This document shows, piece by piece, positions 27,092 through 37,586 of a stretch of 64,000 nt of DNA. The first letter of the stretch is position 1; every line of letters begins with the position of its first letter. A program made the position numbers and the translations under genes. Source of the stretch: CAVTLG01 sp963802635 (GTDB taxonomy: Bacteria > Chloroflexota > Ktedonobacteria > Ktedonobacterales > Ktedonobacteraceae). The notes beneath the pieces are model-generated. The model saw nothing but the letters and a program-made list of their open reading frames with translations. It was not told the DNA's origin and did not search any database. The DNA lies in assembly GCA_963802635.1 (NCBI GenBank), contig CAWDJJ010000002.1, positions 744,001 through 808,000 on the forward strand, written 5' to 3'.

Positions 27092-29888
27092 TCACGATTG
27101 TTCTTTTTTTGCAGTGACACGGATGATGAGCAGAGGATACATATCTGGATTGATCTGCGCACGCTTGTCTAGCTGTGCACGCCAATGGCGCTCTTCTTGA
27201 TCAATGAGCGCTAAGCGGTGCGCTTTGACGCTGGTTAGCCCAACACGTGACACGGCTCGACGACGAGCGGCGAATAGCAACACGGCTTTTTCACGCTCCC
27301 GTTGCAGGTAGCTTTGATGGAGCTGGGCAAGTTCCTCATAGCTAGCTTTTCCCTGCATCTTTGCACTCAGCCAGACACGTTCATAAATCTGCCGAGCCTC
27401 TTGTCCAGCGATTTGATGATGCAGGTCAATAGCGTCTGTCAGCAATTTATCCCAGATATAACGAGCAGTTGGCTGGAGCACCCTGCCATTATCGTGCAGG
27501 AACAGCGGCAGAATACGCTGTTTGCGCCAATCGGCTGCGAGGATGGAAATCTGCCAGAGCGACCAGAAACCTTGCACTTCTGGGGGTAATCCCGGTAGTA
27601 CAATGCTGGCAATGGGCTGGCCGGCAACAAAACGCGAGATACGTTCGGCCAACACGCGGATACGCTGATCCTCCAGACTCAGATAGGTCGTGGATGGGTT
27701 TAGCTCGGCTTCGCGCGCTGAGAACAGCACATTTTTTATGGCCTCGCCTGTAGGCCAGCCTAGCTCATAGCCGCTAGCAGTTTTCTTGACGATCCCCCCA
27801 TGCGTTTGCAAGTAGGCCACAACCATACGCTCAATCCAATAAGCCAGCGGATGATCGATGATTTTTTGGGCTTCCATAGGATCAAGTATATGCCCAGTCT
27901 CTAATACACTGGCGGTTGCCTGCGCCGATTTTACCTGCTCATGCACCTGCTCCACCAGCGTCTCGATACGCTCATGAGCCTTTTCGACATGCAGGAGGGT
28001 CTCGATATACAGATGGTCAAACATCTGCCCACTTTGCACCGAGTCGAGTACATCGCTCATCTTGTCGATGCCCAGTTCCTTGAAGATAAGTGTTAGCTTT
28101 GTTTCCAGTACCTCACGCACACGATATTCGACGGTGTCTTCGAGCGCAAAGTTCAGTGCATGCACCGTATGTTTTTGTCCAATACGGTCAACACGCCCGA
28201 TACGCTGTTCCAGACGCATCGGGTTCCAGGGGATGTCATAATTGATGACGATATGCGCGTACTGGAGATTTAAGCCCTCGCCACCTGCATCGGTCGAGAT
28301 CAGTATTTGCGCAGTCGTGGCAAATGCCTGCTGGGCGGCTTTGCGCGCTTCCATGTCCATAGAGCCGTTGAGCGTTGTGACGGCAAAAGCACGCTCATGC
28401 AAAAAAGTGGAGAGCATTTCTTGCGTAGGCACAAATTCCGTGAAGATCAGTATTTTCAGCCTGGGATCAACTTCCTCTTGCTGCAAACGATAGATCCACT
28501 CCAATAACGTCTCAGCCTTGGCATCTGGTCCCGCCTCTTGCGCACGTGTGGCAACCTCTAACAACATCTCTACTTCAGCACGCTCGTTTTTGCGCGCCGC
28601 GAGATGGGCCTGAAAGAGCCTGTCTACCTGCTCCTGCGCATCCAGATCAGACCATTCTTCCAGAGTAGGCTGCGCGAAAAGCGTGGTTTGCTCCTCTGGT
28701 GTCCGCAATGCGTCTAGCCTGCGCGTCAGTGTGGCGTGGATGGCTCGCGTCGAGGATGTCACCAGGCGCTGCATCAGGATCATTAAGAAGCCCAGATAGC
28801 TTTTCTTTTCTTTAAGCGCCTGGTTATAGCCTTCTTTGACATAATCTGTAACTGCTTCGTAGAGCATGCGCTGTTGCTGATGCTGGGGCTGCCAGGAGAT
28901 GGGCACCAGGCGCGTCTGCCTGGGTTTGAAGAGTGGCTGACCTTGCGCGTCAATCGCACGGCGTTTCTCGGTGCGAATGATATAGGGCTGCACACGCTCT
29001 TTTTGCATGCTCTCAGCAGCGGCAAATGCCGTGGGGTCCAGTAAGGCGACGAGACGCTGGAAGGCATCGGATTTGCCCTGATGCGGAGTGGCAGAGAGCA
29101 ACAAGAGGTACGGCGTGGTTTCAGCAAGACTTTGCCCAAGCCGGTAACGGGCCACTTGATCGGTACTCCCGCTCAAACGGTGCGCCTCATCGACGATCAC
29201 AAGATCCCAGCCTGCGGAGACTAAACCCTCGAAACGCTCCTGATTATAGGCGGCAAGCTGCTCACGCGACCAGCCACGGCGTTTATCAAGAGGCTTGACG
29301 GCGTCCATGGGACAGACGACCTGATCATACACCTTCCACAGATTCTCTTCCAGGACAGATCTGCGCTGGACTGCGAAGTCGCCGGGAAGCATCAGATGAA
29401 ACTTGTCGCTAAAATGCGTCTCCATCTCAGAGATCCATTGCGTGACCAGCCCCCTGGGCGCGATGACCAGGATACGCCGTATCAGACCACGTAATTTGAG
29501 TTCACGTATGATCAGGCCCGCTTCGATGGTTTTGCCTAAGCCAACCTCGTCTGCCAGCAGATAACGTACCTGATCACCTGCCGTGGCTCTGGTGAGCGCC
29601 CAGATCTGATGCGGCAATGGCACAACAGCGGTTTCGACAGGCGCTAACAGTATATTCTGCGTGAGTGTATCGGCAACACGCGCTGCGGCTACCGTGTACA
29701 GCAAACTGGCGGGCTGGATGGCTTGCGCATCCAACAATGGACCGATGCTATCAGCATGGAGCTGTACCACGATATTTTGCGTGGGCAACCAGACACGCAG
29801 CGTTGTCTGTCCCCACAAATCCTGCACGTTCGAGCACCTGACACGGCTGCTGGTGCTCCCGGCTATAGAGCCAGTCGCCAATTTTCAT
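27092..29888 (-). CDS. brxHII: BrxHII, SNF2-type helicase of the BREX system (N-terminal frameshift)
   Basis: About 930 residues with a SNF2/DEAD-like ATPase: Walker A ADEVGLGKTIEAG near residue 110, VIVDEAHRLSG, and the helicase C part EGLNLQYAHIVINYDIPWNP with RIGRVDRIGQ. The open frame begins at a weak TTG (29881). In the neighbouring frame, an ATG at 29888, 10 nt after pglXI, gives MKIGDWLYSREHQQPCQVLE, which looks like the true N-terminus and runs straight into VQDLWGQTTLRVWLP if one base near 29829 is skipped. So the first roughly 20 residues are out of frame. The motor is intact. It would drive translocation or unwinding in BREX; loss of the N-terminus may or may not abolish activity. 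Confidence 0.88.
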
Positions 29889-29897
29889 GAATGTTTT

Positions 29898-32708
29898 TTA
29901 CGGACCACCTTCTGTACGCGTGAGTGCCAGACTATGCCACATGACCAGTTTGGCATCTTCTTGCAGTACGTTCTCAGGCACTTTGCGAGCCACCTCAATA
30001 ATTGTACGATAATCCCGCTCTTGCCAGGCTTTTTTGAAACCTGTGCGCACCGCTTCCAGACGGAAGAGCTTGAGCCTCCTGCCGCTAAAGACTTTGTACT
30101 CTTCGAACTCTTTGAGCAAACCCTTTTCACGTAACTTCTCCAGATCAGATGCCTTGCTCGGATCAGGAATATACCAGCGCCCGCGCGCCTTGCTGCGCAG
30201 AGCGGCGTCTTTTTTGTCCAGGTTGCGCAGCTCCTTAAAGTTGGTCGAGAGATAACTATGGATCTGGCTGGGGACCTCGCCATCGTCATCGTAGCGTAAA
30301 AAATTCTGTTCCAGCAGGTCGGATAGTTCTAAAAACTTCTCATGTTTGAGCCAGCCACCAATCTCGCGCATATACAATGGGTGAATATCCTGGAACGTCT
30401 GTGGCTTCTTCAGCAGTTGTTGGCGGAGCCATTGAATGGCACTCGACTCATCGGTGACAATCAAGGGCAACTGCATCACGTCGTTCACCGTGAGACGCTT
30501 TTTATCATACTCGGCCACCTGTTCCGGCAGAAAATACATACCATCGCGCTCAGGGAAACGCTGCGCCAGACCTTCGTAGAACTCGGCAGCAGACAAGGGG
30601 ACGGTAACGATATGCTGTACGTGAAAAGCAACCATGCGGTCAAAGAGCAAATAATCCATACGCTCAGCAATAACTTCTACCAGTGTCCCTTTGGAGACAA
30701 ATACTGGCAGTTGCCGTAAATGCGTCCTGACAAAATCCCAGACACCAACTTCGGTACCGGCTTCCAATTTGAAGCGTTCTTCGAGACCTCCATTAGGTTT
30801 ATACGCAGAAATAACGAGATCTTTCCCAACAGCATTTACGCCTGAAATCTGCTTTTTTGTCAACATGCCTTTATCAAGAACTCTTACGTCAGCGATCACA
30901 AACCCCGCAGATCCGAGAGCTTCTTGTAAAGAGGTCCATACAGCATTTTTAGAATTATGGAATTCTACCGTTATCCATCTGCCAGGCTTCAAAATGCGAT
31001 AAGCCTCTGCGAAACATTCCACCATCAATTGGGTGTAATCACTCAGTAACTTATGTTGTGCACCGCTCATAATCGCTTCTTGACGTGATGCCGTAAAAAC
31101 TCGCAGCCAGGCTTCCCAAAGGAAATTCAGCTCAGCATAGGGGATATTATCTCCAAATGGAGGGTCCAAAAATATATAATCAATGCTATTATTTTGTAGT
31201 TTGATATCAGTCAGACTTTGCGTGGTAACGACATTGCTGCGTTTTTTTCTATAGGGTATTGCCCCTTGCATCCTGTTTAGCTTGCCTTTCAGCACATAAG
31301 ACGGACTGGGTTCGCTAACAGCGGAGCTAACGTAAAGAGTGCCACTTAATCCTTGATTTACCTGAGAAAATACATTCTTTCTATATCTATTTCTGCGCGT
31401 GAAACTAACCATAACGCTTTGTATGACATATTTCCACAACAATTTGTGTGAGGATGAGTGAAATGTTTCCCCTAATTCCCACAATCGTGAGACGGCTAGT
31501 AGCTGACGGGCGATATAAAAATCATGGACGTGCTTAATGCCTTCATGATAACCACGATATTGATCACCCCAAACATCACCATCTGCATAATTATGAAACA
31601 TGAGCGGCTCTGTTGGATACCAGACACCTGACAAACTATTTTCAATTTCGGTTAATACGTTAAAATCCTCCTGATCAGGCTTTTTTGTTGCTACTTCGCC
31701 ATTAAGCGTGTAATTAATTACCACGGGCTGCTGCACTACACGCGGCTTTGATTGATGCAGGATTGGATCAAGAACCATCTCTGTCTTGCGTATAAGCGTG
31801 CGTTTGTTCACATCTGCGCTACAAGATGGACAAGCGAATGTCTCGCTAACTTTGCCTAAATCTTCATCATAGGCAGAATCCCAGAATACGATATCTTCTG
31901 AACAGTTAGGACACGAAAACACATCAGACCAAACGGTATAGTTTATATTGCCATTACTTCCTGTTTTACTATCCCTGGTCTCATACATCCAACCAAACTC
32001 TGATTGAAAAGTTCGCAGAGCAGCTCTGGCACATTCCACAAACCCATGCACATCAGAACTAATATTATAGCCAGCAGTAATCAGAGTTGCAGCAGGCGAA
32101 AGATCATTGAGAATAGCTCGACGACTACCCAGTTTAGAAAAAGGTGTACCATGCTCATCAAGGACAGTATTATCCTCCAGAACTTTATAGCCAAGTCCTT
32201 CCACAGCCTTACGACTCTCACACAATTGTGCAGCGACCCCGGTCATCCCCGTCCCACAAAAGCCATCGAACACCACATCGCCTGGATTGGTATAATGCAA
32301 GATATAACGCATAATGGCTTTATGTGGCACTTTGGTATGATAGGAGTGAGCATTATAAATGGGGTCATTTTTACCTTCGCTCACATCAGCAGCAAAGGGT
32401 TCCCGACTATATGCAACACTCGAATCGTAAGGCTGCCCATACAGGCTGATAAACTCTGCAAGAAAGGGGTTTGGGCAGGCTGTATAATAGGGCGGATCGG
32501 ACAGGGCTAAAATATCTTCGTCTGTGCCCAGGGGAAAGCCCTCGATTTTACGAAACTCAGGATCTTTGAGCTTCTCACGTAGCAGGTCTAAAAAATAGGC
32601 TCGGCGCGCCTCGTCGTTCTCAAAGCTGCGCCCAAGACATGCTACCGCTGCATGAAAGGCTGGCTCTTCTTTGACAAACAGAGACTCTTGCTCATATTGC
32701 TTGGTCAC
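29898..32708 (-). CDS. pglX: PglXI, DUF1156-type adenine DNA methyltransferase of BREX
   Basis: The 936-residue protein is a DNA methyltransferase: LSDPPYYTACPNPFL (catalytic DPPY, residues about 70-83), FDGFCGTGMTGVAAQL (SAM binding, near 147), and a second FLDPPFGDNIPYAEL near 525. Two CxxC pairs (CPNCSEDIVF and CPSCSADVNK, near 270-300) form a zinc-ribbon insert. By family it marks the host genome by N6-adenine methylation so the BREX machinery spares it. The start is a GTG at 32708, preceded by GGAAGAA, which lies in the end of the present brxC frame. Intact. Confidence 0.93.
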   Translation of the reverse strand: MTKQYEQESLFVKEEPAFHAAVACLGRSFENDEARRAYFLDLLREKLKDPEFRKIEGFPLGTDEDILALSDPPYYTACPNPFLAEFISLYGQPYDSSVAYSREPFAADVSEGKNDPIYNAHSYHTKVPHKAIMRYILHYTNPGDVVFDGFCGTGMTGVAAQLCESRKAVEGLGYKVLEDNTVLDEHGTPFSKLGSRRAILNDLSPAATLITAGYNISSDVHGFVECARAALRTFQSEFGWMYETRDSKTGSNGNINYTVWSDVFSCPNCSEDIVFWDSAYDEDLGKVSETFACPSCSADVNKRTLIRKTEMVLDPILHQSKPRVVQQPVVINYTLNGEVATKKPDQEDFNVLTEIENSLSGVWYPTEPLMFHNYADGDVWGDQYRGYHEGIKHVHDFYIARQLLAVSRLWELGETFHSSSHKLLWKYVIQSVMVSFTRRNRYRKNVFSQVNQGLSGTLYVSSAVSEPSPSYVLKGKLNRMQGAIPYRKKRSNVVTTQSLTDIKLQNNSIDYIFLDPPFGDNIPYAELNFLWEAWLRVFTASRQEAIMSGAQHKLLSDYTQLMVECFAEAYRILKPGRWITVEFHNSKNAVWTSLQEALGSAGFVIADVRVLDKGMLTKKQISGVNAVGKDLVISAYKPNGGLEERFKLEAGTEVGVWDFVRTHLRQLPVFVSKGTLVEVIAERMDYLLFDRMVAFHVQHIVTVPLSAAEFYEGLAQRFPERDGMYFLPEQVAEYDKKRLTVNDVMQLPLIVTDESSAIQWLRQQLLKKPQTFQDIHPLYMREIGGWLKHEKFLELSDLLEQNFLRYDDDGEVPSQIHSYLSTNFKELRNLDKKDAALRSKARGRWYIPDPSKASDLEKLREKGLLKEFEEYKVFSGRRLKLFRLEAVRTGFKKAWQERDYRTIIEVARKVPENVLQEDAKLVMWHSLALTRTEGGP

Positions 32709-35700
32709 AATTTCTTCCTACTCTAGCACAATGCGAACTTTTTGCACGTCTTTTCCCCTTAGCAGGGTCTGTAGATAATTTCTGAAGCGTTTCTCCAGCT
32801 CGTCCGGGGCTACTGGCGAGCTCACCTGTCAATAGCGCGACCCGCAGATCATCCATCGGAATAGCGACCTTTGCCAGACCAGACAGGGCCTCATGTACGG
32901 CCTGGATAAAACCCTGGTCAAGTTCTTGCGGCAGTTGCTGGCAGGCAACAAATGTCTCAATGTCCATGCGATATGCGGCAGAGAGGAGATCCAGGCTGCT
33001 TTTCGTAATGGGATCATCCAGGTTTTCTAGCAACGTCTGCGTCCAAGCAGCCAGCAGCGTATCCAGCTCACTATCCAGGGCGGTCAGGCGATTATCCATC
33101 GATGCAGTAGCAACTGCGCTGGACAATTTAAAGTCACAATGCGGACACACGGGAGCAGTTTGCAGATCCTGCTCGCTCAAGGCAAAACATGTTTTCAGCG
33201 CAGCTAGCTGCTCTTGCCAGTATGCAAGTTGGCCCGCTGGCAGCAGATCGATGGTTGCCAGTTGCTTAAGCGCAGCCAGCCGCTGATCGTGCGTTAAATC
33301 TCCCTTGCGTCGATCCTCACTCCTACCGAGACGCGCCCTGGTATGCGCAGCGATATATGCTTTGCTGTAGTCTCCTTTCAGCACCCGCAAGCTTTGCAAC
33401 GTCTGCTGACGAAAGGTAGCGGACTTACGCTCGCTAGCACTACTCAGCGCTTTCAGAACGTCAAACTTGCATGCTTGCATACGCGCAGTCAAGGCATGAT
33501 CATTAGGCAGGGCCATCTCTGCTTGCGAGAGATAGTTTACGAATGGGTTCAACTCGATCAGCAGTTCACGGAGCGCTTGAAGATCATTGAGTAGCGTCAA
33601 TCCCTGTTTTTGTGCACTGATTTCTTCAACGCTATAACGAAAATTCTTGAACTTCCCCGCCGTGGAATACACCTGAAGTGACTCCAGAAACGTTTTGGCA
33701 CTTTGTAAGTCAGCTAACAGCGCAGTCTTCTCCTGCTCCACAATCACAGGCCGATTCCAGAGAGGATAGCCTCCCTGGAGATGCTGCTGCGTCTGTACCA
33801 ATTCACCAAGTCTGCGCCCCACCTCTTTTTGCAACAAGGTAACGACGTCATCACTGTTTTGCGTAATCAACTGGGCACTGCCGATAGAAAGTCCTAGCAG
33901 CTCAAATAGAGCTTTTAACGCAGGCAGATTCCAGTCTCTAGGCCGCTCGATATGTTTAAAGTTACTTAACTCGTTGAACGGAGTCGCCAGCAGATCGTCC
34001 AGACCATTCGCATCAAATTTTTTTCCCGGGATAGCCAGCACGACATCTCCGCTATACACCAACGCAGCCAGCAGCACAACAAGCCATTCAGGCTCCAGGC
34101 GATAACGTTGCATATATTCGACGCCTGACTCCTCATCAATCAACTCAGCACGATTGAGGACCTGTCCCTGGCCCTTCTTTTGTAGCAGTTCCACAATAGC
34201 CTGGGCATACTTTGATTGCAGTGGAACGATGCGCTCACCATCCAGCAATTCCAGGGCATCCAATACTGCAAGGCCCTGTTGCGTTTTGCCAGCAGGTTTG
34301 AGCGTGCGCAAGGCGCTCTGAGCATTCTGCTGGCGGTTTTTACTGGTGATAAGAACGGAAAACGTCGGGTAATCAGGGGCCTGGTCCGCAAAGAGAGCAG
34401 CCAGACACGCGGAACTTAGCATATTGACCATATCGCGTACATTGGCACGCGAAGTGAAAGACGCAGAAGACTTTTTATCCAACCAGTCAAGTGGAGCCTT
34501 GCTTTTCCCCTGATAGGTCATCTCGAAGTCTGTCAAGAGATGTTCCTGAAGCCACTTGACCAGAGCATTGAGATAGCTCTCAGCCTTGCGTTGATAAGTG
34601 GATTTGGCCTGACCCGACGAGGTAAGGGCCAGCTCTGAGGCAGCAGCATAGTTCACTAAGGGCTGCGTAAACGCGCTATCGAGCCTGGGCAAGCGGAAGA
34701 AAACCTTATCGGTATCATTATATCTCCCATTGCGCGACGTGCGATAAGGTTGGAGGAAGTACAGAGAGAAATCACGACGAGGATGTGTCAGGTTGAAATC
34801 GTTGGGCGCGCCAAAGAAGAGATAGCCTGCACGCGTCACCTTACGCTCACGCCACTCCAATTCATATTGCCAGATGCGAAAATCGGCATAGAGCGTCTCA
34901 TCACTACATTCCATCACCCGCTTGAGGGCATTGAAGTAAGCACGATTCAGCAGGTCATCGTCGATGCTCTCGGCGCGTTTCTCGATCAGAGCATCGAAAT
35001 CGTCGGATTTTTCGAGGTCAAGATAAAACTGGCGGTTGTCAGGATTGAAGGAAATAAACTGACCACTCATGGTACGGTGAATTTCACCCAACACGTTATC
35101 CACGTGCGTCAACAAATCGTCGGCAGGCTCGCCCCCTAAATCGGCTACATTGGGATCATATAAGCACAGACTATCGCGCAGTTCTGTGGCCGTCGCACCA
35201 AGCGAGGCATGAATATCGCCAACCGTCAAGCGATGAATAGAAAGAGCATGATTGATGCGCAAAGCCATCGGCCTATACAGAGGTTGCGTAAAAGAGCGCT
35301 GAATACGCTCTTCCAATACATCGCTGCAGCGAATAACGGCACGGACATCAGGATATGTTCTAAAAGAGGCGTTGTCATGTAAAACAGGCCAGTAACTATC
35401 ATAGCCGATCAGACCGGGTTCATCCTCCGGCACATCTTGAGCAAGCATCTCTTTCATAGCCAATGAAAGCGTCTTCAGTATTTCACGTTTCTCAATCACA
35501 GCGATGCGATCAAACGTATCGATATAATCGGGATGGATAGGGAAGAGGCGCACAAACTCATCGAGGCGCTCATTCATATTGCTGTAGAAGCGCGTAAATG
35601 GCGCGAGATGCTGGCGGATCTTTGTTTGCTGCTCCACCGTTTTCTTGAGCAGCCGCTCAGCTACCACAAATTTGACATCGCGGCGCGCAATCAACACCTG

Positions 35701-36438
35701 TTCGCTGCGATCTTTCACACGCTGAATCGACTGCGCGACATGAGCAAAGCGCGGATTATCAAAGAGCATCTCTTGCAAGCCAGCAATAAAGCGGAAACGC
35801 AGATTTTTACAGGCTTCACCCAACTCACGCAGAAAGTTAAGATCCAGAATTAATTCCTGATCTCTGCGTGTTCCCAAATAATCCAGCAATTCATCGACCA
35901 GGAGTAACAGGCCATGATCTGGAAAATGCTTATGAAAGACCAGCATCATTTCCTCAAGGGCCTGTTTGTTATTCATAATCTGATCTTCAGCGGGAAAACG
36001 ATAATTGACGCCTAATTGCTCCAGGTAAAGCTCTAACTGTGCAACAAGCATATTGCGTAACGACATTGTCACAGCGCCGATCTCCGTGCGCAACACCTTG
36101 AATTTGCCAGCTATCGATGTGGCACTCTGGGCAACGGCGCTATGCTCAAGTGCACTCACCAGTTCAGCATGCTCAGCCAGAGCAGAGATCATCGACATCA
36201 AGTGTGACTTACCCGTGCCATAGTTGCCCACCACAAGGAGACCTTTGTTATCAGCTGGTTGCTCAAACTGGAGTTGGGGAAAGACCACGGAGGTCAGCTT
36301 CTCAGCCATTTCATCGGAGATAACGTAGGAACTAACCAGGCGTCTAGCCTGCGCAATTTCATTCGCCGCACGCAACTGAACAACAGTTTCAATTGGTTCA
36401 AACTGAATAAGATCTGCGTACTTCATTTTTTCCTTCAT
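32692..36438 (-). CDS. brxC: BrxC, large ATPase of the BREX system (C-terminal frameshift)
   Basis: The 1248-residue product has an N-terminal P-loop ATPase domain, GNYGTGKSH at residues 71-79 and LLLLVDELLDYLG near 177-190. A long helical body and a CPHCDF motif follow near the end. BrxC/PglY proteins are AAA-like ATPases essential for BREX. The last 45 residues look wrong: after VALLTG the present frame is a basic tail overlapping pglXI by 17 nt. The +1 frame reads SSPVAPDELEKRFRNYLQTL and ends VQKVRIVLE with a TAG at 32718-32720, just before the pglXI ribosome site. That is almost certainly the original C-terminus, so about one extra base lies near 32826. Confidence 0.93.
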   Translation of the reverse strand: MKEKMKYADLIQFEPIETVVQLRAANEIAQARRLVSSYVISDEMAEKLTSVVFPQLQFEQPADNKGLLVVGNYGTGKSHLMSMISALAEHAELVSALEHSAVAQSATSIAGKFKVLRTEIGAVTMSLRNMLVAQLELYLEQLGVNYRFPAEDQIMNNKQALEEMMLVFHKHFPDHGLLLLVDELLDYLGTRRDQELILDLNFLRELGEACKNLRFRFIAGLQEMLFDNPRFAHVAQSIQRVKDRSEQVLIARRDVKFVVAERLLKKTVEQQTKIRQHLAPFTRFYSNMNERLDEFVRLFPIHPDYIDTFDRIAVIEKREILKTLSLAMKEMLAQDVPEDEPGLIGYDSYWPVLHDNASFRTYPDVRAVIRCSDVLEERIQRSFTQPLYRPMALRINHALSIHRLTVGDIHASLGATATELRDSLCLYDPNVADLGGEPADDLLTHVDNVLGEIHRTMSGQFISFNPDNRQFYLDLEKSDDFDALIEKRAESIDDDLLNRAYFNALKRVMECSDETLYADFRIWQYELEWRERKVTRAGYLFFGAPNDFNLTHPRRDFSLYFLQPYRTSRNGRYNDTDKVFFRLPRLDSAFTQPLVNYAAASELALTSSGQAKSTYQRKAESYLNALVKWLQEHLLTDFEMTYQGKSKAPLDWLDKKSSASFTSRANVRDMVNMLSSACLAALFADQAPDYPTFSVLITSKNRQQNAQSALRTLKPAGKTQQGLAVLDALELLDGERIVPLQSKYAQAIVELLQKKGQGQVLNRAELIDEESGVEYMQRYRLEPEWLVVLLAALVYSGDVVLAIPGKKFDANGLDDLLATPFNELSNFKHIERPRDWNLPALKALFELLGLSIGSAQLITQNSDDVVTLLQKEVGRRLGELVQTQQHLQGGYPLWNRPVIVEQEKTALLADLQSAKTFLESLQVYSTAGKFKNFRYSVEEISAQKQGLTLLNDLQALRELLIELNPFVNYLSQAEMALPNDHALTARMQACKFDVLKALSSASERKSATFRQQTLQSLRVLKGDYSKAYIAAHTRARLGRSEDRRKGDLTHDQRLAALKQLATIDLLPAGQLAYWQEQLAALKTCFALSEQDLQTAPVCPHCDFKLSSAVATASMDNRLTALDSELDTLLAAWTQTLLENLDDPITKSSLDLLSAAYRMDIETFVACQQLPQELDQGFIQAVHEALSGLAKVAIPMDDLRVALLTGELASSPGRAGETLQKLSTDPAKGKRRAKSSHCARVGRNCDQAI

Positions 36439-36481
36439 TCCATCGTATTATTTCTATTCATTGAATAATGCTGCACAGATA

Positions 36482-36949
36482 CTATGAAAGACTGACAATG
36501 AGTAGTCCTTGTGCAGGATAGCGCTGATATTCAGGATGGTCCGGCGTGGCATACACCAGATGGTCATGCTCAACGCTACCATTCCAGCCCACCATAACCG
36601 TCTTGTCCCGCGATATCCTTTGCAGGAGTTGGAGCGGTATTTGTCTGAGAGAGGGGTCAAAGATCAGTTCAATATTGTCCAACAGAACGACTGAGGACTG
36701 TTGCGAGGTGACAATTTCAGCGAGCAACGGAAGCAATTGCAGAATACGTTGTTGCTCCGTTAAGTCAAGCAGCTTACGGCTTAATGCCAAATTGAGGTTT
36801 ATATAGGGATACCCCTCCTGCTGAGCGATAGCATGGAGAACAGCCGTTTTGCCTTTAGCCGATGGAGAGACAAGAAAGATCAAGCGATTATAAAGCTGTC
36901 CAGCCTGCTCAAGCAAGAGCAGGATCTGCTCGGATAACAGAGCGGTCAT
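36482..36949 (-). CDS. brxF: BrxF-like small P-loop ATPase
   Basis: The 155-residue product has a P-loop-like segment (LIFLVSPSAKGKTAVLHAIA, near residues 23-42), a hydrophobic strand with DN (SSVVLLDNIELIFDPSL) and a C-terminal part ending LIVSLS. Size and position, immediately before brxC and first in the operon, match BrxF of type 3 BREX. I chose the ATG at 36949 because of a GGAG site and a better family length; the frame is open to 37054. It ends 43 bp before brxC. The GKT is preceded by an atypical SPSAK rather than GxxG, so ATP hydrolysis is not certain. Confidence 0.78.
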   Translation of the reverse strand: MTALLSEQILLLLEQAGQLYNRLIFLVSPSAKGKTAVLHAIAQQEGYPYINLNLALSRKLLDLTEQQRILQLLPLLAEIVTSQQSSVVLLDNIELIFDPSLRQIPLQLLQRISRDKTVMVGWNGSVEHDHLVYATPDHPEYQRYPAQGLLIVSLS

Positions 36950-37117
36950 GGATACATCTCCATCATTAAAAAGAAATATGCCAACCAGATCGCTATTGTA
37001 ACGTATCGTAACGACAAACTCAAGAGGAAGCAGTTGTTGAGTAGGGCTTTCCAATTCTGAGTTGGGAGGGTGCAGCCACTCTCACGGAAAGAGCGAGCCT
37101 GACAGCAGGGCGCACTG

Positions 37118-37373
37118 GCGGACGCGATAAATCGGGTCCCTACGTTTTTTTGTGATAAATCGCTTATATCCTTCTATTCTTTTTTGAGAAGTTTTAAGAG
37201 CAAAAAAAAGCAACGAGTGAGATGTTTCCAGCCATTCATAGCCTGAGAACCGTAGGGACCCGATTATGCTCTTTGAGAAAAGAATCTGGCTATTCTGAAA
37301 CACTCAGAAGAGACCGCAGACCGCCAGCAATTCATTGCCTACGGACGGTAGGGACCCGGTTCACCGCGTCCGC
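37118..37373. repeat. Inverted pair of the GCGGACGCG 25-bp repeat (MITE/REPIN-like)
   Basis: Arms at 37118-37142 and 37349-37373 face each other. An extra inverse half copy lies at about 37253-37268. The inside has no gene. It is 170 bp upstream of brxF, so it lies in or near the BREX promoter region. Confidence 0.8.
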
Positions 37374-37586
37374 TGCCTGCCTGCTTCTAAGCTTGCCCGC
37401 AGAGATCATGACCGGATTAAATTGTCACAGAGCATTATCGCGTCCGTCTCTCCACCTATTTTTCATTTTATACGTCAAATACTTGTTTTTAATTTCTATC
37501 CCTATGTTCCCTTCTTTCATCCGTCTTATCCGCCGTCAACTCACTGGCAGAATTGGAAAGCCCTGAGTTGTTGAGTTGTTGGAGTG

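Noticed and set aside
23749..36949. DISARM system
   Set aside because: A methyltransferase and SNF2 helicase also occur in DISARM, but a PglZ gene, a BrxC-type ATPase and the gene order identify BREX type 3; no DUF1998 or phospholipase D gene is present.
37118..37373. Rho-independent terminators at the GCGGACGCG-type repeats
   Set aside because: The arms are about 200 bp apart and lack T runs; the dispersed, paired arrangement suits a mobile repeat better.
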